DNA of 64,000 nt from DAITPV01 sp050692555 (GTDB lineage: Bacteria; Actinomycetota; UBA4738; CALAEC01), in NCBI GenBank assembly GCA_050692555.1, contig JBOGVS010000012.1:8463-72462 (forward strand), read 5' to 3'. The position numbers and the translations under genes were made by a program. How positions within the stretch are numbered: the stretch's first letter is position 1; each line of letters opens with the position of its first letter. Below are positions 1-8,417 of this stretch, in pieces. The notes under the pieces were generated by a model that had not been told where the DNA came from, made no database searches, and was given only the letters and a program-made list of their open reading frames with translations.

Positions 1-511
1 CTTCGCCCAGCGCGGTGAAGGACGCCGGCAGGTTGCTGATGTTGTATCCCTCGGTCATCACCAGAGCCACTCCCCGGGCGATCGACAGGGTTCCAAGGGT
101 GGCGATCAGGGGGTTGACGTTGAGGTACGTCACCACGACACCGTTGACCAGGCCGATGACCGCCCCCAGCAGCAGCGTGAGGAGCACGGCCACCGGGATG
201 GGAATCCCCTGGACCAGGAAGAATGCCGCCACCGTCCCGCACAGGGCCATCACCGCGGCGACAGAGAGATCGAAGCCCCCCGACGCCAGAAGGATGGCCA
301 TGCCGATGGCGATGATCGCCCCGGGGACGGCACCGATCAGCACCCCTCGGAAATTCGCCACCGTGAGGAAGTTCGGGTTGACGCGGGAGAGTACGAGGGC
401 AGAGATCACGATGATGAGGATGAGAACGATCTCCCGAAAGGCGGCTACCCGGAGGACGGCTCGGCGCCAGTCGACCCGGGCGGGTGGGGCCGGTTCCGCC
501 TGCTCGCTCAC
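1..511 (-). CDS. Sugar ABC transporter permease (RbsC/BPD_transp_2 family), 3' part outside the window
   Basis: Inner-membrane permease of a carbohydrate ABC importer; about 170 N-terminal residues are visible and the reading frame runs off the left edge. After a short polar N-terminus (VSEQAEP...) come hydrophobic segments typical of the RbsC/XylH/AraH family, including the family-typical stretch around LLASGGFDLS and VNGVVVTYLNVNPLIATLGT. The GTG start at 511 overlaps the stop of the upstream ATPase (GTGA), so the two are translationally coupled and surely work together. The full protein should be about 330 residues. The sugar carried cannot be read from the sequence. Confidence 0.88.
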   Translation of the reverse strand, partial: MSEQAEPAPPARVDWRRAVLRVAAFREIVLILIIVISALVLSRVNPNFLTVANFRGVLIGAVPGAIIAIGMAILLASGGFDLSVAAVMALCGTVAAFFLVQGIPIPVAVLLTLLLGAVIGLVNGVVVTYLNVNPLIATLGTLSIARGVALVMTEGYNISNLPASFTALGE

Positions 512-1992
512 GCGGCCCCCTCTGCCGTCCCGGCCGCCAGGGCCAGGACCTCCTCCTCGGTTGCCGTGGACCCCTCGAGTACGCCGCGGAGGCGGCCGGC
601 CGCCATCACCGCGATCCGGTCGCTCATCCCCAGGATCTCCGGGAGGTCCGAGGAGATGAGCAAGACCGCCAGCCCTTCCTGGGCGAGGTCCACAATGAGC
701 CGGTGAAGCTCGGCCTTGGCCCCCACGTCGATCCCCTGGGTGGGCTCATCCACGATCAGGACCCTGGGTCGCGACGCCAGCCACTTGGCCAGCATGACCT
801 TCTGCTGGTTCCCGCCCGAGAGCTCCCGTACGGGCTGGTTGAGGGCGGCGGCCCGAACGCCGAGTTCCGATCGGAGGCGCTCCGCCAGGGCCGTGACCAT
901 TCGCCCTCGCAGCACACCGCCGGGGGCCACCCACCGGAGGGCAACCGCCGTGAGGTTCTCGGCGAGCGTCATCCGAGGGAAGAGGCCGTCGCGAGCCCGG
1001 TCGGCCGGGACGTACGCGAGACCGTGGCGCAAGGCCTCCCACGGGCTCCGGGCCCGGATGGGCTCTCCGTCAATCCGCACAACTCCGCCGCCGAGCGGGG
1101 CCGCGCCGACCACCGCGCGGGCCAGCCGGCTCCGCCCTGCACCCCGGAGTCCGGCCAGAGCGACGATTTCACCGGCACGGATGTGAAGGTTGACGGGCCC
1201 AACGGGTCCGCTGCGGACGCCGAGGACCTCGAAGCGCACCTTCTGAGAGGGGGCGGTGCGCTCCGGGTAGAGCGCGCTCAGCTCGCGGCCGACCATCGAC
1301 CGCACCGCCTGCTCCTCTGTTATCTCGTGTCGCTTGAAGGTCCCCATCAGCCGTCCATCGCGCAGTACGGTGATGCGATCGGCGACCTCGAAGACCTCCC
1401 CCAGCCGATGGGACACGAACACCACCGCGATCCCTCGCTCGGTGAGCCGCCGGAGCACTCGGAACAACGCCTCGGTCTCGTCGCGGGACAATGACGCCGT
1501 CGGCTCGTCCATCAGGAAGACGCGCGCATCGAGCGATAGCGCCTTGGCGATCTCGACGGCCTGGAGAGCGCCGCGCCCCAGATCGGACAGCGGAGCGTCC
1601 GGAGGGATATCGGATCCGAGCAGCCGCAGGAGGTCCCGCGCTCTGCGGTGCATCTGCCGGCGATCGATCAGCCCCCACCGGGTCGGGGCTCGTCCGGCGA
1701 AGATGTTCTCGGCGACCGTCAGGGCCGGCGCCAGGCTGAGCTCCTGGAACACCGTTCCGATCCCGGCGGCCTGGGCGTCCTTCGGGGTCGTGAACCGCAT
1801 CTCCCGCCCATCCACCACGACGTGACCCCGGTCGGGAGGGAACACGCCGGAGACGATCATCAAGAACGTGGTCTTCCCCGCACCGTTCTCCCCGATCAGG
1901 GCATGGACCTCACCGGACTGAACGCCGAGGCTCACGGAACGGAGGGCCCGGGTCCCTGCGAACGACTTCGACAGGCCTTCGACCCTGAGCAT
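508..1992 (-). CDS. Sugar ABC transporter ATP-binding protein (RbsA/MglA family, tandem ATPase domains)
   Basis: Energises sugar import with the permease that follows it. Two fused ATPase halves are seen: the first has Walker A GENGAGKTT and Walker B LMDEPTA; the second has the degenerate Walker A expected of this family (GLRGAGRS), signature LSGGNQQK and Walker B LIVDEPTQGIDVG. I chose ATG 1992 (MLRVEGLSKSF, 494 aa), which places the protein start at the family's usual position. A GTG at 2034 would add 14 residues but lies inside a palindrome (2024-2038) that looks like an operator. Divergent from the lipoprotein gene at 2182. Confidence 0.9.
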   Translation of the reverse strand: MLRVEGLSKSFAGTRALRSVSLGVQSGEVHALIGENGAGKTTFLMIVSGVFPPDRGHVVVDGREMRFTTPKDAQAAGIGTVFQELSLAPALTVAENIFAGRAPTRWGLIDRRQMHRRARDLLRLLGSDIPPDAPLSDLGRGALQAVEIAKALSLDARVFLMDEPTASLSRDETEALFRVLRRLTERGIAVVFVSHRLGEVFEVADRITVLRDGRLMGTFKRHEITEEQAVRSMVGRELSALYPERTAPSQKVRFEVLGVRSGPVGPVNLHIRAGEIVALAGLRGAGRSRLARAVVGAAPLGGGVVRIDGEPIRARSPWEALRHGLAYVPADRARDGLFPRMTLAENLTAVALRWVAPGGVLRGRMVTALAERLRSELGVRAAALNQPVRELSGGNQQKVMLAKWLASRPRVLIVDEPTQGIDVGAKAELHRLIVDLAQEGLAVLLISSDLPEILGMSDRIAVMAAGRLRGVLEGSTATEEEVLALAAGTAEGAA

Positions 1993-2023
1993 CGAGGGCC
2001 TACCCGCTTCCTTGGGCGGTGTA

Positions 2024-2038
2024 TTTCGTTCCACGAAA
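2024..2038. promoter_or_regulatory. Inverted repeat TTTCGT-N3-ACGAAA, possible IclR-type operator
   Basis: A 15-bp palindrome with 6-bp arms sits just upstream of the leftward ATPase gene. Palindromes of the TTTCGNNNNNCGAAA type are typical targets of IclR-family regulators, and an IclR gene lies in the divergent operon (5775-6611). The assignment to that protein is inference. Confidence 0.45.
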
Positions 2039-2061
2039 CCGAGTACCGTGTGCTGAAATCC

Positions 2062-2129
2062 TTCCTACCCGTTCACGGGGGGCAGAGTCAAGCTCGGGCT
2101 TGACTTCGTCCTCGTGCCTGGCCTACCGT
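2062..2129. promoter_or_regulatory. Divergent promoters sharing a palindrome (AGTCAAGC-N4-GCTTGACT, 2086-2105)
   Basis: The 8-bp-arm palindrome at 2086-2105 contains a TTGACT -35 hexamer on each strand. Rightward: TTGACT 2100-2105, 18-bp spacer, TACCGT 2124-2129, serving the lipoprotein gene at 2182. Leftward: TTGACT 2091-2086, 18-bp spacer, TAGGAA 2067-2062, serving the ATPase. A regulator bound at the palindrome would cover both -35 elements and switch both transporters together. The binding protein is unknown; the IclR protein encoded at 5775 is the obvious candidate. Confidence 0.5.
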
Positions 2130-2181
2130 TCTTTGCGCTAGGCGAGACACTGTTCCGTCAGCCGAGACAGGAGGTGGGGTC

Positions 2182-3234
2182 ATGCGGAGCGGTCGTCTGT
2201 TGCTATTCGTGTCGGTTGCCGTGCTCACTGCGTGCGGCGAGCTCGAGACCACGGGTGGCGGGTCCGGCGGCGCTGGCGGTGATACCGCCACGGGGAACAA
2301 GGCCCAGGCGAGCTGCGAGAACGTCGCCTACGACGGGAGCGGTACGCCGCGGATCGCGTACATGCCGCCGGCGACGGAGTTCCCCTATTACCTGGCCATC
2401 GGCGAGGGACTCAAGGCCAAGGCCCAGGAGGTGAACGCCGAGACGTTCATGCTCGCCCCGCAGAGCGGGGCCGACATCGAGGGCCAGATCGGCATGATTC
2501 AGGACGTCCTGACCCAGGGAGTAGACGGGATCATCCTGTCGACTCATGACGAGAAGGCCGCGGCGCCGCTGGTGAGGCAGGCCGTGGACGGCGGGATCGC
2601 CCTGGTCATCGTGAACTCCGACATCGCTGACTTCCCGACCCCGGTGCATGGCGTGGTGGGGTACCAGCAACGCAAGGGGACCAGCAAGATCGGCGACTAC
2701 GCCATCGAGATGGTCGACGGCCAGGCGAAGATCGGGGTGATCGAGGGATTGCCCGGCTACCACTCCACGGAGCGGGTCGGCGGCTTCCTCGATGCCATCG
2801 AGGGCGAGCAGGGCATGGACGTCGTTGAGAGCCTTCCCGGCGACTGGAACGTCGAGGGCGGGAACCGGGCTGGCATGGATATGCTCCAGGCCCACCCGGA
2901 GATCGAGATGGTCTTCGCTGCCAACGACTACATGGCCATTGGGGCGAACAAGGCTGCAGAGGACCTCGACCGCGACGTGATCGTCCTCGGCAATGACGGC
3001 GACACCCAAGCGCTCGAGGAGATCAATGCCGGCGAGTGGGAGGCGACCGTCAACACGACGCCGTTCGAGATGGGCGAGACGGTCCTCGACGTGATGATGG
3101 ACTGCATGAACAAGGAGTTCACGGGGTTCTACATCGAGACTCCGACCCAGATCGTCGATGAAACCAACGTGATGCAGTACCTGTGCCAGGAGGATCGGCT
3201 GTACCCGCCGCCGTCCAAGGACTACGAGTGCTAG
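2182..3234 (+). CDS. Sugar ABC transporter substrate-binding lipoprotein (periplasmic-binding-protein type 1, Peripla_BP_4)
   Basis: Extracytoplasmic binding protein, 350 aa, that delivers a sugar to the ATPase and permease encoded next. The N-terminus has a lipoprotein signal: Arg at 2 and 5, a hydrophobic stretch, then the lipobox LTAC with Cys18, followed by a Gly-rich linker and the mature domain. The body (GVDGIILSTHDEKAAAPLV, VVGYQQRKGTSK, FAANDYMAIGANKA, VLGNDGDTQALEEI) matches the ribose/xylose/rhamnose-type binding proteins. A good Shine-Dalgarno (AGGAGGTGG) lies just before the ATG. Ligand not predictable from sequence alone. Confidence 0.92.
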   Translation: MRSGRLLLFVSVAVLTACGELETTGGGSGGAGGDTATGNKAQASCENVAYDGSGTPRIAYMPPATEFPYYLAIGEGLKAKAQEVNAETFMLAPQSGADIEGQIGMIQDVLTQGVDGIILSTHDEKAAAPLVRQAVDGGIALVIVNSDIADFPTPVHGVVGYQQRKGTSKIGDYAIEMVDGQAKIGVIEGLPGYHSTERVGGFLDAIEGEQGMDVVESLPGDWNVEGGNRAGMDMLQAHPEIEMVFAANDYMAIGANKAAEDLDRDVIVLGNDGDTQALEEINAGEWEATVNTTPFEMGETVLDVMMDCMNKEFTGFYIETPTQIVDETNVMQYLCQEDRLYPPPSKDYEC

Positions 3235-3241
3235 CGGCTCC

Positions 3242-4744
3242 ATGGGTGGCGTGGGTCCGCTCTGGGAGGTCCGAGACGTTTCGAAGTCGTTCCCGGGCGT
3301 CCGCGCCCTGGACGGCGTCTCCCTGACTCTCCGCGAGGGCGAGATCGCGGCCCTGGTAGGCGAGAACGGCAGCGGCAAGAGCACACTGGCCAAGTGTCTG
3401 GCCGGCGTCCACCATCCCGACCAGGGGGAGCTCTACCACCGGGGGGAGCGGGTGGAACTCCGCGACCCCGCGGCGGCCCGGGAGCTGGGGGTGGCCGTCT
3501 TCTACCAGGAATCCTCACTGGTGCCGTCGCTCACGGTCGCGGAGAACATCTTCCTCGGCAGACTTCCTCGCCGAGGACCGATCGTGGACTGGGCGCGCGC
3601 CCGTCGTGAAGCGGCCCGGACCCTGCACCGGTTGTCGGTTTCGATCGACCCCGGCCGGCCGGTCAGCGACCTGTCCGTGGCAGAGCAGCAGCTCGCGGAG
3701 ATCGCCAAGGCTCTGTCCGGCCGCATGACCCTGCTGATCCTTGACGAGCCTACCGCCGCCCTGGGACCCGAGGAGATCGGCCGGCTCCACGAGGTGATCC
3801 GGCTGCTTGCCCGGCAGGGGACAAGCATGCTGTACATCTCGCACCGCCTTGACGAGGTGTTCGGGGTGGCCGACCGGATCGCCGTTCTGCGGGACGGTCG
3901 GCTGGTGGGTGAGGCTCCCAAGAACCAGACCTCGGTCCGAGAGGTCGTCCGGATGATGATCGGCAGCGACATGGAAGAGTACTTCGTCAGAGACCGTCCG
4001 GAGCTCGGCCGGCCTCGCCTGGAGGCTCGGAACCTGCGCACGCGGTACGTCCGCGACGTCTCCTTCTCACTCGCGGCGGGAGAGATCCTGGGCCTCGGTG
4101 GCGTCATCGGCTCGGGGAGGACCGCGATCGCCCGGGCGCTCTTCGGGATCGACCCGATCCTGGAGGGCGAGATTCGGATCGACGGGGGACCGATTCGCCC
4201 CCGTTCTCCTGACGAGGCCATCGCCGCAGGGATCGCTCTGGTGCCGGAGGACCGCAAAGCCGACGGCCTGTTCTTCAACTTCCCGGGTCCCCCGAACGTG
4301 TCCATCGCCAATCTCGCCGCCGTGAAGCGGGGGCCCGTCCTGAGCCTTGGCCGCGAGCGTCGGAGGACCGGTGCGCTGATGGACCACCTCCGGGTCGACC
4401 GGCGGGCCGGCGGGGTGAGCGTGCGGTACCTCTCGGGGGGTAATCAGCAGAAGATCGTCCTGGGACGGTGGCTGTTCTCGGAGGCCAAAGTACTGATCCT
4501 TGACGAGCCCACTCAGGGGATCGATGTCGGAGCGAAGTTCGAGGTGTACCGGGTGATGAACGAGCTCACAACGCGGGGGATTTCGATCCTGCTGATCAGC
4601 TCGGACTATCCGGAGCTCCTGATGATCAGCGACCGGGTGGCGGTTGTGCGGCAGGGCCAGATCGTTCACACGGCCGCTCAAGGCTCCCTCACCGAGCACG
4701 AGCTCGTCGAAATGGCGGCCACCGACCTGGCAAGGGGGGCGTGA
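3242..4744 (+). CDS. Sugar ABC transporter ATP-binding protein (RbsA/MglA family)
   Basis: Second tandem-ATPase subunit in the window, 500 aa. First half: Walker A GENGSGKST, Walker B ILDEPTAALG, H-loop YISHRLDE. Second half: degenerate Walker A (GVIGSGRT), signature LSGGNQQK, Walker B ILDEPTQGIDVG. It lies 7 bp after the binding-protein gene and overlaps the permease start by 4 bp (GTGA), so it belongs to the rightward transporter. It is clearly distinct in sequence from the leftward ATPase at 508-1992, so the locus carries two different transporters rather than one split system. Confidence 0.92.
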   Translation: MGGVGPLWEVRDVSKSFPGVRALDGVSLTLREGEIAALVGENGSGKSTLAKCLAGVHHPDQGELYHRGERVELRDPAAARELGVAVFYQESSLVPSLTVAENIFLGRLPRRGPIVDWARARREAARTLHRLSVSIDPGRPVSDLSVAEQQLAEIAKALSGRMTLLILDEPTAALGPEEIGRLHEVIRLLARQGTSMLYISHRLDEVFGVADRIAVLRDGRLVGEAPKNQTSVREVVRMMIGSDMEEYFVRDRPELGRPRLEARNLRTRYVRDVSFSLAAGEILGLGGVIGSGRTAIARALFGIDPILEGEIRIDGGPIRPRSPDEAIAAGIALVPEDRKADGLFFNFPGPPNVSIANLAAVKRGPVLSLGRERRRTGALMDHLRVDRRAGGVSVRYLSGGNQQKIVLGRWLFSEAKVLILDEPTQGIDVGAKFEVYRVMNELTTRGISILLISSDYPELLMISDRVAVVRQGQIVHTAAQGSLTEHELVEMAATDLARGA

Positions 4745-5778
4745 CCGTGGAGAGGATCGGCAGGTTCTTCCGCACGCCCGTGGCAGGGCCGCTCCTCATC
4801 ATGCTCCTGGTCGCCGTCGGGGTGGCCCTGAGTACCGAGCGGTTCCTGAGCCGCCAGAACCTGATCAACGTATGGCTCCAGGTCTCGATCATCGCCATCG
4901 TGGCCATCGGGGCCACCATCGTCATCCTCACGGCGCAAATCGACCTGTCCTCGGGGTCGCTGGTCGCTCTGGCCAGCGTCATCCTGGCAGGGCTGATCAA
5001 AAAGACGGGCGTGCCGGTGCCGTTGTCCATCCTCCTGGTGATCGCCATGGCCGCCGGCCTGGGGCTGGTCAACGGGTTCTTCGCCTCGTACGGGCGGATC
5101 CCGTCCTTCATCTTCACGCTGGGGACCCTGGCCATCTTTCGGGGACTGGCCTTCCTGTATACGCAGGGTGCTCCCATCTTCTCGGTGTCGCCCCAGCTGA
5201 ACCCGCTCTTCTACCGGACCTTCTTGGGTATGCCGCTCCCGTTCGTCTACGTGATGGTGCTGTACGGGACCGCGTGGGCGTATCTCCGGTACACGGAGGG
5301 CGGAAGGAACATCTACGCCGTGGGCGGGAATGAGTCCGCGGCCCGGCTGTCGGGGATCAGCGTGAACCGCGTGCGGACGAAGGCCTTCGTGATCGCCGGG
5401 TTCATGGCCGGCCTGGCCGGGGTACTCCTGACCGCACGCCTTGACTCCGGATCCCCGAACTACGGACAGGGCTACGAGCTCACGGCGATCGCTGCGGCGG
5501 TGATCGGAGGGGCCAGCCTGTTCGGCGGCCATGGGAACATCTTCGCAACGCTGTTCGGGGCCCTGACCATCGTGGTGGTCCAGAACGGCCTGAACCTGCA
5601 CGGCGTGCCCGCCGCTTGGCAGGAGATCGCCCTGGGAGGCATCATCGCGCTTGCCGTGGGGGTGGACATGTGGCGGACGGAGATCGGACAGACGCTCGGG
5701 CGGCTGGTCGGAGGTCGCCGCCCGACCGCCGGCGCGCCGGCGTCGGAGCCCAGGGACCGCGTGGGAACAACGACGTGA
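4741..5778 (+). CDS. Sugar ABC transporter permease (RbsC family)
   Basis: Membrane component, 345 aa, of the rightward sugar importer. About ten hydrophobic segments are visible. Family motifs include ILTAQIDLSSGSLVALASVI, VNGFFASYGRIPSFIFTLGT and GGNESAARLSGISVNRVRTKAF. GTG start at 4741 overlaps the ATPase stop; its own stop overlaps the GTG of the IclR gene (5775), continuing a chain of 4-bp overlaps. The C-terminal tail is polar and cytoplasmic in style (GRRPTAGAP...). Confidence 0.92.
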   Translation: MTVERIGRFFRTPVAGPLLIMLLVAVGVALSTERFLSRQNLINVWLQVSIIAIVAIGATIVILTAQIDLSSGSLVALASVILAGLIKKTGVPVPLSILLVIAMAAGLGLVNGFFASYGRIPSFIFTLGTLAIFRGLAFLYTQGAPIFSVSPQLNPLFYRTFLGMPLPFVYVMVLYGTAWAYLRYTEGGRNIYAVGGNESAARLSGISVNRVRTKAFVIAGFMAGLAGVLLTARLDSGSPNYGQGYELTAIAAAVIGGASLFGGHGNIFATLFGALTIVVVQNGLNLHGVPAAWQEIALGGIIALAVGVDMWRTEIGQTLGRLVGGRRPTAGAPASEPRDRVGTTT

Positions 5779-6611
5779 CCGTGGAGCGGGAGGTCAAGCT
5801 GGACGCGCGTGGAGAGGGCTACGTCGTCCGTGCCGTGGTCCGAGCGGCGCGCCTCCTCGAGCTCCTCCGGAGCAGCGACGGGGGTGCATCGCTCGGCGAG
5901 CTCGCCGCCCGATCGGGCCTGGCCAAGGCATCGGTGTTCCGGATGCTCCGAACCCTCGAGGGAACGGGGCTGGTGGAGCGGGTCCCCGACCACGACCGTT
6001 ACCGCCTGGGTGTGCGATGCCTGGAGCTGGGCCAGGCCTACCTGGAGCAGACGGACCTCCGGCGAGAAGCGATGCCGGTGCTCACCGATCTCCGTTCCGA
6101 GTTCAACGAGACGGTCCACCTGGGGGTCCTCGACGATGAGCTCCGGGTCGTCTACCTCGAAAAGCTGGAGAGCACCCACGCGGTGGGCATCATGATGTCC
6201 CGGGTGGGGCGGACCGCCGCCTCATTCTGTACGGGGCTGGGCAAGGCCATGCTGGCCGCGCTCCCAGAGGATCCCGTGACTACCCTTGAGGAACAGGGCA
6301 CGCTCCACTCGTACACGCCGAACACCATCGCCGAGCCAGAGGCCTTGCGGGCGGAGCTCGAACGGATCCGCAAGCGCGGGTACTCGCTCGACCTCGAGGA
6401 GCACGAACCGGGCGTCCGGTGTGTGGGGGCCGCCATCCTCGGCCCGCACGGGGAGATGGTGGCCGGTCTGTCCATCTCCGGGCCCGCCCAGCGCCTCCCG
6501 GAACGCCTGCTGCGAGGGCCGCTCGCCGAAGCCGCTCGCTCGGCTGCCGCTGAGATCGGCCGACGCCTGGGCGCCCAACGGGAGTCCTCCGATGGTCATC
6601 CTGGCGGTTGA
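5775..6611 (+). CDS. IclR-family transcriptional regulator
   Basis: 278-aa regulator with an N-terminal winged helix-turn-helix (RAARLLELL...LGELAARSGLAKASVFRMLRTLEGTGLVER, roughly residues 16-65) and the C-terminal IclR effector-binding domain (MSRVGRTAASFCTGLGKAMLA; RKRGYSLDLEEHEPGVRCVGA; GPAQRLP). The GTG at 5775 overlaps the permease stop (GTGA). Placed inside the sugar operon, it probably controls both divergent transporters through palindromes near 2.0-2.1 kb; that link is inferred. Its 3' end overlaps the start of the kinase gene by 20 bp. Confidence 0.93.
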   Translation: MTVEREVKLDARGEGYVVRAVVRAARLLELLRSSDGGASLGELAARSGLAKASVFRMLRTLEGTGLVERVPDHDRYRLGVRCLELGQAYLEQTDLRREAMPVLTDLRSEFNETVHLGVLDDELRVVYLEKLESTHAVGIMMSRVGRTAASFCTGLGKAMLAALPEDPVTTLEEQGTLHSYTPNTIAEPEALRAELERIRKRGYSLDLEEHEPGVRCVGAAILGPHGEMVAGLSISGPAQRLPERLLRGPLAEAARSAAAEIGRRLGAQRESSDGHPGG

Positions 6612-7560
6612 CTCCGGCACCACGTCGACGCGGGCGTGGGTGGTGGATGCGGGGAAGGTCCTGGCTGGGGCCTCTATCCGAGGGGGGGCCAAGGACGTGG
6701 CCAGGTGGCAGCAACGCTTCGACCTCCTGGGCCAGGTCCGATCGGTGTGCGACGGTGCCCTCGGCGACAGCGGGCGATCGTGGGATGACGTTCGGGCGGT
6801 GGTCGCCTTCGGCATGATCACCTCGGAGCTGGGCCTGGAGGAGGTATCTCACCTCGAAGCCCCCGCGGACCGCCGCGCGCTGGTGGACGCCATGCGGCGG
6901 CGGGTGGACGGTGCCCTCCCGGCTCCCGTGTATCTCATCCCCGGGGTCCGGAGCGACGCCCCTGATCTCGCCGAGATCGACTTCATGAGGGGCGAGGAGA
7001 CTGAGGTGGTGGGGCTCCTGTCCCTGGGGTCGGTCGACCCACCGATCCTCTACCTGTCGGCCGGCTCCCACACGAAGTTCGTCGGGGTCGACCTTCGGGG
7101 ACGCATCGGCTGGAGCATGACCACCCTCTCGGGGGAGCTCCTGTGGGCCCTCCACCGCGAGACCATCCTGTCCGAGCTGGTGGACCCGACCGGTGACCTT
7201 CGCGACGTGGGGGCGGTGGAGGAGGGCGCCCGGCTGGCGGAGCGGGCCGGGATCAGCCGAGCCCTGTTCGCCGCCCGGTTGCTCAACCGGGTCCATGGCA
7301 TGGGACCGGACACGTGCTCCGCGTTCGTCCATGGAGCCGTGGCCGGGACCGATCTCCTCTCCCTCCGCACCGCCCTGCGGGCCCACTCTGATCCACCTAC
7401 TCGAGTCGTGATCGCCGGTGGCAGCGCCCTGGCCCAGGCGTACCGGCACCTCCTGGGCAAGGAGGACTGGGTGACGGCGATCGAGTACATGGACCAGCCG
7501 CTGGGTGCTCTGGGCGCGTGGGCCATGTTCTCGGATGCCTCGGGAGACGGGGGGCCATGA
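6592..7560 (+). CDS. dgoK: 2-dehydro-3-deoxygalactonokinase family protein (DgoK-like)
   Basis: 322-aa sugar-acid kinase. The N-terminus MVILAVDSGTTSTRAWVVD is the phosphate-binding loop of the DgoK family, and FGMITSELGL, IPGVRS, DFMRGEETEVVGLL and SAGSHTKFVGVD match the family in order. It would phosphorylate a 2-keto-3-deoxy sugar acid with ATP in a De Ley-Doudoroff-like pathway. It lies between the regulator and a hydrolase gene and overlaps both. The exact substrate (KDGal or another 2-keto-3-deoxy acid) is not determined. Confidence 0.85.
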   Translation: MVILAVDSGTTSTRAWVVDAGKVLAGASIRGGAKDVARWQQRFDLLGQVRSVCDGALGDSGRSWDDVRAVVAFGMITSELGLEEVSHLEAPADRRALVDAMRRRVDGALPAPVYLIPGVRSDAPDLAEIDFMRGEETEVVGLLSLGSVDPPILYLSAGSHTKFVGVDLRGRIGWSMTTLSGELLWALHRETILSELVDPTGDLRDVGAVEEGARLAERAGISRALFAARLLNRVHGMGPDTCSAFVHGAVAGTDLLSLRTALRAHSDPPTRVVIAGGSALAQAYRHLLGKEDWVTAIEYMDQPLGALGAWAMFSDASGDGGP

Positions 7561-8417
7561 GGGTAGCCACGGTCGAGCTCGAGGCGCGGACCGCGTGGGG
7601 CCGGATCGACGGTCACGACCTCATCGACGCCGTGGACCTCGCCCCGGACCTCCAATCGTTCCTGGCCGCGGGCGGGGATGCCACCGACCTGACCAGCAGC
7701 GATGGGCCCCGGGTGGCCCTGGCGGAGGCCCGGTTCCTTCCCCCGGTCCCACAGCCCTCGAAGATCTGGTGCACCGGATTGAATTTCGAGGATTACCGGC
7801 GGATGCTGGGTCTCGAGCACCTCAAGGCCCCGAACATCTTCCTCAAGGCTCCCTCCGCCCTCACCGGCCACGACTCGGAGGTAGGGGTCCCCTCCGGCTA
7901 CGGCACCGTATTCCACGAGTGGGAGCTGACCGCGGTGGTGGGACGGCGGCTGACCGAGGCAACGCCTGAAGAGGGCCGAGCCGCCATCTTCGGGTACACG
8001 ATCCTGGACGACCTGGTGTTCCACGAGATCGAACTGGTGAGCCGCGATCACCAGCAGTGGGCCAAGAACGTGGACGGCTTTGCCCCCTGCGGCCCTTGGG
8101 TGGTCACTCCGGACGAGGTGGATCCGTCCGGGGGCCTGCGGATGATCCGGCGCCGGAACGATGCGGTTGAAGCCGAATCGTCCACGAAGGAGATGCGGCT
8201 CCAACATCCTGAACTGGTGTCTTTCATTTCGACCTTCTCCACCTTGGAGCCGGGGGACCTGGTCACCGGGGGCACACCCCCGGCGGGGCCGTGCGGTCCC
8301 GGCGACGTGATCGAGGGAGAGATCGAGGGTATCGGGACCCTGCGCGTTCGCCTCGTCGACCGGCCGGTCGACCCACGGTGGCAGGTTGTTCTGTCGGATT
8401 GGGAGGAAGACCGATGA
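7557..8417 (+). CDS. Fumarylacetoacetate hydrolase family protein
   Basis: 286-aa FAH-fold hydrolase or isomerase. The conserved core reads WCTGLNFEDYRRM, PNIFLKAPSALTGH, FHEWELTAVVGRR, and the metal-ligand acidic residues (E of HEWEL, and DDLVFHEIE) are present, followed by VTGGTPPAGPCGPGDVIEGEIEGIGTLR. In sugar-acid operons, members cleave 2,4-diketo-3-deoxy acids (as in L-rhamnonate or L-fuconate catabolism), which would suit this neighbourhood; that specificity is inference. ATG at 7557 overlaps the kinase stop by 4 bp. Confidence 0.87.
   Translation: MRVATVELEARTAWGRIDGHDLIDAVDLAPDLQSFLAAGGDATDLTSSDGPRVALAEARFLPPVPQPSKIWCTGLNFEDYRRMLGLEHLKAPNIFLKAPSALTGHDSEVGVPSGYGTVFHEWELTAVVGRRLTEATPEEGRAAIFGYTILDDLVFHEIELVSRDHQQWAKNVDGFAPCGPWVVTPDEVDPSGGLRMIRRRNDAVEAESSTKEMRLQHPELVSFISTFSTLEPGDLVTGGTPPAGPCGPGDVIEGEIEGIGTLRVRLVDRPVDPRWQVVLSDWEEDR

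Noticed and set aside
508..2034. GTG 2034 as start of the leftward ABC ATPase
   Set aside because: It lies inside a palindrome that looks like an operator, and the protein family begins at the MLRVEGLSKSF position (ATG 1992).
2203..3393. Long leftward open frame opposite the substrate-binding protein gene
   Set aside because: It is the antisense of a convincing lipoprotein gene; the product is His/Asp/Leu-rich, typical of reverse frames in high-GC DNA. The same applies to the large antisense frames over kamD (28762-30414), herA/mre11 (22154-24697) and the FAD oxidoreductase (31254-33398).
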